36,933 bases of DNA from Loktanella sp. DSM 29012 (GTDB lineage: Bacteria; Pseudomonadota; Alphaproteobacteria; Rhodobacterales; Rhodobacteraceae). The notes beneath the pieces were generated by a model, which saw nothing but the letters and a program-made list of their open reading frames with translations, was not told the origin of the DNA and searched no databases. This document shows positions 32,580-36,933 of the stretch, piece after piece. The stretch spans positions 1 to 36,933 of the forward strand of contig NZ_FOEJ01000011.1 in the NCBI RefSeq assembly GCF_900110705.1. Direction: 5' to 3'. Every line of letters starts with the position of its first letter. Position 1 is the stretch's first letter. The position numbers and the translations under genes are program-made.

Positions 32580-34090
32580 CCGATCACATTCCCGCCTTGC
32601 GGCTTGAGGGGATCGTCAAGACGTTCCCCGGTGTGCGCGCCCTGGATGGTGTAGCCCTGTCGGTCATGCCCGGCGAGGTGCATGCCCTGATGGGCGAAAA
32701 TGGGGCCGGAAAATCGACCCTGATGAAGGTGTTGGGCGGTATCTATCAGCCCGACGAAGGTCAGATCATCGTGTCAGAGGTGCCGACGGTCATGACCTCG
32801 CCGCTACAAGCGAAATCAAAGGGCATCGTCTTTATCCATCAGGAGCTCAGCCTGGCCGAGGAATTGACGGTCGCGGAAAACATCTACCTTGGCGAATTGC
32901 CGCGCCGGTCGTTCGGACGCGTGGATTGGACGATGCTTTATGCGCAGACCGATGCGATCCTGAAAAAGCTCAAGGTCGGGTTCAACGCAAAAACCATTGT
33001 TGGTGATCTGTCGATCGCCAACCAGCAAATGGTCGAAATCGCGCGCGCGCTGACCGTCGATGCCAAGGCCGTCATTTTCGACGAACCCACAGCGTCCCTG
33101 ACCGACGCGGAAAAGGTCGTGCTGTTCGACGTGATCTCTGACCTGCAGGCGCAGGGTGTCGGGATCATCTATATTTCCCACCGGATGGAGGAAATCTTCA
33201 AGATCACCGACCGGATCAGTGTTCTGCGCGACGGATCCTATCGCGGCACTCTGAACACCCGCGACACGACCGAGGAAGAGGTGACCCAGCTGATGATCGG
33301 CCGCGCGCTCGATTTGACGCGCAACGAAAGCCACCACACGCTCGGCGATGTCGCACTCGAGGTGCGCGGCCTGTCCTGTGGTGATCTTTTCAAGGACGTC
33401 AGTTTTGAGGTGCGGCGCGGCGAGGTTCTGGGCTTTTACGGCCTGGTCGGCGCGGGTCGCACCGAGATTGCCGAGACGCTTTTCGGCCTGCGCGACCCTG
33501 ACGGCGGTGTCATTCTACTGGACGGTGAAGAGGTGCGCGTCACCTCGCCGGCGGATGCGATCAGCAAGGGCATTTCGCTGGTGCCCGAGGATCGCAAGGG
33601 GCAGGGCCTCGTGCTGGGCATGAATTGTCGGGACAATATGACCCTGCCGCAGGTCGGCAACTTGTCGTCCGGCCCCTTCGTCGCACCCGGCGCGGAAACG
33701 GCGATTTTTGACAAGTATAAGGAAAAATTGGATATCCGCACACCAGGATGGAAGCAAACGGTGGGCAACCTGTCGGGCGGCAACCAACAGAAGATTGTCA
33801 TTGGCAAATGGCTGTCGATGAATCCCAAGGTGTTGATTGTGGATGAACCGACACGCGGCATCGACGTTGGTTCGAAATCCGAAATTCACACCCTGATCCG
33901 CGAGCTGGCGGCCCAAGGCTATGCCGTCATCGTCGTCAGCTCTGAAATGCCTGAGGTTTTGCACGTCAGCGACCGCATCGTCGCGATGTTTTCTGGCCGT
34001 GTCATGCGGACCTTCACGTCAGACGAGGTGACCGAAGAAAGTCTAATTCAGGCAATCTCAGGGATAGCCCCCACCCAAAAGGTGGCGTAA
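32576..34090 (+). CDS. Sugar ABC transporter ATP-binding protein (RbsA-type, two ATPase domains)
   Basis: A 504-residue tandem ATPase from ATG 32576, which overlaps the permease stop (ATGA); the longer open frame to 32351 only shadows the permease gene. Domain 1 has Walker A GENGAGKSTLMK, signature LSIANQQMVEIARAL and Walker B AVIFDEPTASL; domain 2 has a degenerate Walker A VGAGRTEIAET, signature LSGGNQQKIVIGKWL and Walker B VLIVDEPTRGID. The degenerate second P-loop is normal for the RbsA/MglA group. The stop is directly followed by the next ATG (TAAATG). Confidence 0.94.
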   Translation: MTDHIPALRLEGIVKTFPGVRALDGVALSVMPGEVHALMGENGAGKSTLMKVLGGIYQPDEGQIIVSEVPTVMTSPLQAKSKGIVFIHQELSLAEELTVAENIYLGELPRRSFGRVDWTMLYAQTDAILKKLKVGFNAKTIVGDLSIANQQMVEIARALTVDAKAVIFDEPTASLTDAEKVVLFDVISDLQAQGVGIIYISHRMEEIFKITDRISVLRDGSYRGTLNTRDTTEEEVTQLMIGRALDLTRNESHHTLGDVALEVRGLSCGDLFKDVSFEVRRGEVLGFYGLVGAGRTEIAETLFGLRDPDGGVILLDGEEVRVTSPADAISKGISLVPEDRKGQGLVLGMNCRDNMTLPQVGNLSSGPFVAPGAETAIFDKYKEKLDIRTPGWKQTVGNLSGGNQQKIVIGKWLSMNPKVLIVDEPTRGIDVGSKSEIHTLIRELAAQGYAVIVVSSEMPEVLHVSDRIVAMFSGRVMRTFTSDEVTEESLIQAISGIAPTQKVA

Positions 34091-34957
34091 ATGCGGATCG
34101 GTTTTGCGGGATTGGGTCGGATGGGTCAGTGCATGGCCCGAAACCTGATCGGCGCCGGACATGATGTGCGGGTCTGGAACCGGACCGCTCAGACATCCCG
34201 TGACTTTGCCGCGGCAGAGAGCTGCATCGTGGCACTGACACCCGCCGATTTGGTCGGTCAGACGGACATCGTGGTGACGATGCTTGCCGATGACGCGGCC
34301 TCTGACGCGGTGCATTTCGGCGTCGACGGCCTTTTTGCCGTGAAAGGTGCGACGGTCATCGTTGAAATGGGAACGATGAGTCCCGACCACATCGCGAAGC
34401 TATCGAACAATGCCCCCGAAGGCGTCCGCGTAATTGATGCGCCCGTTTCAGGGGCGACCCAGGCGGCTGCGGATGCCGATTTGCTTGTCATGGCCGGCTG
34501 CGAAAAGGGCGACGCAAATCTGACGGCGGTGTTTGGTGCCATAGCCCGCGAAACCATCTATCTGGGTCAGGCCGGATCGGGTTCCGTCATGAAACTTGCC
34601 GTGAATTCATTGATCCACGGGATAAACCAGACCTTGGCAGAAGCGTTGACGCTGGCGGAATCATCGGGCATCGCAGCCGAAACAGCCTTTGACGTGATCG
34701 AAGCCTCCGCCGCCTGCGCCCCAATGCTGAAATACCGCCGCCCGCTCTATTTGAACGAACCGGCACATGATGTGACATTCACGGTATCTCTGGCGCGCAA
34801 GGACATGGAAGTCACGGCCAGGCTTGCCGAACGGCTTGGCACCGCGATGCCGCAGGGCCGCACCACACTTGCCAAGCTGATCGAAGCGGAGGCCGCCGGA
34901 TACGGCGCGCGCGACATGGCGTCAATGCTGGACTACATGCGAAGGGATACGCAATGA
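34091..34957 (+). CDS. NAD(P)-dependent 3-hydroxyisobutyrate dehydrogenase-family enzyme
   Basis: A 288-residue beta-hydroxyacid dehydrogenase (GarR/MmsB family). The N-terminal Rossmann motif is GLGRMG at 7-12, followed by DAPVSGATQAAADADLLVMA (from residue 116) and the catalytic Lys168 in GSVMKLAVNSL. Members reduce tartronate semialdehyde or oxidise 3-hydroxyisobutyrate and related acids. It begins directly after the ATPase stop and its end overlaps the ThuA-like gene by four bases. In this island it may reduce or oxidise a short semialdehyde or hydroxy acid from sugar-acid cleavage. Confidence 0.88.
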   Translation: MRIGFAGLGRMGQCMARNLIGAGHDVRVWNRTAQTSRDFAAAESCIVALTPADLVGQTDIVVTMLADDAASDAVHFGVDGLFAVKGATVIVEMGTMSPDHIAKLSNNAPEGVRVIDAPVSGATQAAADADLLVMAGCEKGDANLTAVFGAIARETIYLGQAGSGSVMKLAVNSLIHGINQTLAEALTLAESSGIAAETAFDVIEASAACAPMLKYRRPLYLNEPAHDVTFTVSLARKDMEVTARLAERLGTAMPQGRTTLAKLIEAEAAGYGARDMASMLDYMRRDTQ

Positions 34958-35691
34958 AGGCAGCACTTTTTGTCGGCGGCTGGGAAGGCCATGCGCCGAC
35001 ACAGTTCGCGGGTTGGTACAAGGACCTGCTCGAAGCGAACGGCTTCACGGTCGATGTGCATGACACGCTTGCACCGCTGGAGCGACCCGAAGATCTGGAG
35101 GATGTCGATCTGATTACGCCGATCTGGTCGTCTGCACGATCCGGTCATCGCGAAGAATTCGGCAATATGACGAAAGCGCAGGAAGATGGTCTGTTGAAGC
35201 TGATCGCTGGCGGCTGCGGCATCGCAGGCTGGCACGGTCACATGGGCGATGCCTTCCGCGACCGCCCGACCTATCACTTTTTGATCGGCGGGCAGTTCGT
35301 GGCGCATCCGCCGGGCTGGCCGGACAATCTGCAACCGCGCGAGGATTATGTCGATTACGATGTGACCATCTGCAAGCCTGACGATCCGATCGTCAGGGGC
35401 ATCCGAAGTTTCCGCCTCAAGACAGAGCAATATTACATGCTTGTTGATCCATCCAACGAAGTGCTGGCGACAACCACCTTTTCTGGCGATCATTTGTGGT
35501 GGATCGAAGGCACTGTCATTCCCGTTGTGTGGAAGCGCCGCTGGGATAAAGGGCGGGTATTCTACTGCTCGATCGGGCACGAACTCGATGATCTAAAGGT
35601 GCCGGAAGTCACCGAAATCATCCGCCGCGGGGCGCTTTGGGCGTCACGACGGTGCATCAACACTGAAAATGACAAAAGGGACATGACATGA
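34954..35691 (+). CDS. ThuA-like protein (trehalose utilisation family)
   Basis: A 245-residue protein of the ThuA family, which has a class I glutamine amidotransferase-like fold without the usual amidotransferase Cys. Seen: KAALFVGGWEGHAPTQFAGW, IAGGCGIAGWHGHMGDAFRD, and WKRRWDKGRVFYCSIGHELD near the C-terminus, matching the family's conserved GxHxG and GRVF.xSxGH segments. ThuA of Sinorhizobium acts with ThuB in 3-keto-disaccharide metabolism, but the chemistry of most members is unknown. No Gfo/Idh/MocA partner (ThuB-like) is in the window. It overlaps both neighbouring genes by four bases, so it is tightly coupled in the plus arm. Confidence 0.85.
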   Translation: MKAALFVGGWEGHAPTQFAGWYKDLLEANGFTVDVHDTLAPLERPEDLEDVDLITPIWSSARSGHREEFGNMTKAQEDGLLKLIAGGCGIAGWHGHMGDAFRDRPTYHFLIGGQFVAHPPGWPDNLQPREDYVDYDVTICKPDDPIVRGIRSFRLKTEQYYMLVDPSNEVLATTTFSGDHLWWIEGTVIPVVWKRRWDKGRVFYCSIGHELDDLKVPEVTEIIRRGALWASRRCINTENDKRDMT

Positions 35692-36542
35692 AACTTCTTC
35701 GCTACGGCGCTGCGGGTGCTGAGAAACCGGGTCTTTTGGACGACGATGGCCGTGTGCGTGACCTGTCCGGCGTCGTGCCCGACATCGCGGGAGAGGCACT
35801 GCGTCCATCGGGGCTGAAGGCATTGCAGGCGATTGATCCCTCGACCCTGCCGTTGGTCGATGGCACGCCGCAGGTCGATCTGCGCCTTGGGGCTTGTGTC
35901 GGCGGTATCGGCAAATTCGTGTGCATCGGCCTGAACTATGCCGACCACGCCGAAGAGGCCGGCATGCCGATCCCGGCAGAGCCCATCATCTTCAACAAAT
36001 GGACGTCTGCCGTTATTGGGCCAAACGACGACATTCAGGTCCCGCGCGGTTCAATCAAAACCGATTGGGAGGTCGAGCTGGGCGTCGTGATCGGCGAACC
36101 CGGTTCCTACATAGACGAAGCGAATGCGATGGATCACGTCGCTGGCCTGTGCGTGATCAACGATGTGTCCGAACGCGACTTCCAGTTGAACCGCGCGGGC
36201 ACCTGGGACAAAGGTAAGGGCTGTGACACCTTCGGTCCGACCGGGCCGTGGCTTGTGACACTGGACGAAATTGCCGACATGGATGATCTGGACATGTGGC
36301 TGGATGTCGACGGCAAACGGATGCAGACGGGTTCGACAGCGACCCTGATCTTCAAGATCCCGCACCTTGTGTCCTATTGCAGTCAGTTCATGAGCCTGCA
36401 ACCCGGCGACATCATTTCAACCGGCACACCACCCGGCGTCGGTATGGGTCAAAATCCGCAGCAGTTCCTGCATGGTGGTGAAGTGGTAACGCTGGGTATT
36501 GCCGGCTTGGGTGAGCAGAAATCGAAAGTGCGGCCCGCCTGA
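35688..36542 (+). CDS. Fumarylacetoacetate hydrolase-family enzyme (2,4-diketo-3-deoxy-L-fuconate hydrolase-like)
   Basis: A 284-residue hydrolase. The FAH fold is shown by CIGLNYADHAEEAG (active-site His), EVELGVVIG with the two metal-binding Glu residues, INDVSERDFQ with the third acidic ligand, and TGTPPGVGMG near the end. RAGTWDKGKGCDTFGPTGPW is the stretch shared with sugar-acid FAH enzymes such as 2,4-diketo-3-deoxy-L-fuconate hydrolase, which splits the diketo acid to pyruvate and L-lactate; ureidoglycolate lyase-type relatives look similar. With the dehydrogenase at 22937-23680 it would give the last two steps of that pathway. It is the last gene of the plus arm; a strong terminator follows. 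Confidence 0.86.
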   Translation: MKLLRYGAAGAEKPGLLDDDGRVRDLSGVVPDIAGEALRPSGLKALQAIDPSTLPLVDGTPQVDLRLGACVGGIGKFVCIGLNYADHAEEAGMPIPAEPIIFNKWTSAVIGPNDDIQVPRGSIKTDWEVELGVVIGEPGSYIDEANAMDHVAGLCVINDVSERDFQLNRAGTWDKGKGCDTFGPTGPWLVTLDEIADMDDLDMWLDVDGKRMQTGSTATLIFKIPHLVSYCSQFMSLQPGDIISTGTPPGVGMGQNPQQFLHGGEVVTLGIAGLGEQKSKVRPA

Positions 36543-36550
36543 TTAAATGA

Positions 36551-36583
36551 CAAGGGCCACGGCCCGCAAAGCCGTGGCCCTTG
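36551..36583 (+). terminator. Rho-independent terminator of the plus arm
   Basis: Perfect 13-bp arms (36551-36563 and 36571-36583), core AAGGGCCACGGC, with a 7-base loop, 8 bases after the FAH-family stop and followed by GTTTCGG. The position and stability fit an intrinsic terminator, although the T-run is short. Confidence 0.75.
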
Positions 36584-36776
36584 GTTTCGGGCCGTATGAC
36601 CAATGACAGGCATGGTGTCTGGACCCCGTTTTCCGTTCGTGCACGTTTGCGCGCCATCCGTCGTCTGGCGAAGGCGCAATCCAATGCTGTAGAAAGATAC
36701 GGGCGGCGTCCGGTCGCCCCAAGGTTTGATGTGTCCGCAACGATACAGTCTGGGGCCGTCCATGTCGGATGTTAGA
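36584..36776. other. Gene-free stretch before the right IS element
   Basis: No convincing gene; a 64-residue plus frame (36581-36775) overlaps the terminator and lacks family features. Confidence 0.45.
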
Positions 36777-36816
36777 GCAGAATTCCAACGCACCTATGGG
36801 TGCGTTGGAATTCTGC
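36777..36816. repeat. Perfect 18-bp inverted repeat (hairpin)
   Basis: GCAGAATTCCAACGCACC at 36777-36794 is followed after the 4-base loop TATG by its exact reverse complement at 36799-36816, then CTTTCCTC. It lies between the catabolic island and the right IS3 end. It could be a second terminator or a mobile-element-derived repeat. Confidence 0.6.
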
Positions 36817-36838
36817 CTTTCCTCGTGGAAACCGGATC

Positions 36839-36933
36839 TGACCTGCTCCCCTAAAAAGTCCGCGATTTGGGGTTAGTCTGTTCCTTGTAAAGGAGACGGA
36901 CGATGAAGCGATCAAGGTTCACGGAAGAACAGA
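36839..36933 (+). mobile_element. Left end of an IS3-family insertion sequence (truncated by window edge)
   Basis: The element begins with TGACCTGCTCCCC at 36839-36851, the exact reverse complement of the terminal repeat at 83-95, followed by an AT-richer leader and the start of orfA. This is the left end of the same type of IS3 element whose right end opens the window, in the same orientation. Confidence 0.78.
36903..36933 (+). CDS. IS3-family transposase OrfA, N-terminal fragment
   Basis: ATG 36903 with AAGGAGA about 6-12 bases upstream encodes MKRSRFTEEQ before the window ends. This is the usual beginning of the OrfA helix-turn-helix protein of many IS3-family elements, which is joined to OrfB by programmed frameshifting. 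Only ten residues are visible. Confidence 0.75.
   Translation, partial: MKRSRFTEEQ

Noticed and set aside
1-36933. Calling the whole window a functional composite transposon
   Set aside because: Neither flanking IS copy is complete in the window and no target duplication can be compared; an assembly break at a repeated IS is equally possible.

Overview
The window looks like accessory DNA from a Roseobacter-group alphaproteobacterium (Rhodobacterales). The GC-rich composition, the roseobacter-type transporter and dehydrogenase repertoire and the many degraded insertion sequences support this; the assignment is inference from gene content, with no rRNA or marker gene present. No tRNA, rRNA, CRISPR array or phage structural gene was seen.

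Layout. (1) 1-832 and 36839-36933: both edges of the window lie inside IS3-family elements with the same 13-bp terminal repeat and the same orientation; the left one abuts an older, broken IS3 transposase. (2) 1149-4906: a minus-strand operon for a glyoxalase I-like VOC enzyme, a Tat-exported gluconate 2-dehydrogenase subunit 3-type protein and a GMC flavoprotein dehydrogenase, then a ribbon-helix-helix protein and a divergent FCD-type GntR regulator with a palindromic operator. (3) 4919-6370: an IS5-family element with two frameshifts and another IS3 remnant. (4) 6428-7696: an MFS transporter. (5) 8008-14509: a LacI-regulated sugar operon (tandem operators, LacI, binding protein, two permeases, a cytoplasmic fructosidase-like hydrolase, MalK-type ATPase). 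(6) 15179-18948: an OsmF/YehZYXW-type osmoprotectant ABC operon. (7) 19210-21296: a tyrosine-recombinase scrap, a LysR regulator and a divergent aldo/keto reductase. (8) 21774-36542: the most interesting block, a divergent catabolic island.

The island at 21774-36542 has two arms meeting at an AT-rich intergenic region that carries a 44-bp concentric dyad. The minus arm encodes a cytoplasmic regulator that fuses a winged-helix DNA-binding domain to a complete ABC-type solute-binding-protein domain, followed by an SDR, an M24 'pita-bread' protein with an altered metal site, a KduD-like SDR, a 2-keto-3-deoxy-L-fuconate dehydrogenase-like SDR and an FMN L-lactate dehydrogenase-like enzyme. The plus arm encodes a ribose-type ABC importer (RbsB/C/C/A), an SDR, a 3-hydroxyisobutyrate dehydrogenase-family enzyme, a ThuA-like protein and a fumarylacetoacetate-hydrolase-family enzyme. 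Together these suggest uptake of a sugar or sugar acid and its non-phosphorylative oxidation through a 2-keto-3-deoxy acid to a 2,4-diketo acid, cleavage to pyruvate plus a hydroxy acid, and oxidation of the hydroxy acid. The substrate is not determined by the sequence, and no sugar-acid dehydratase or lactonase is present in the window.
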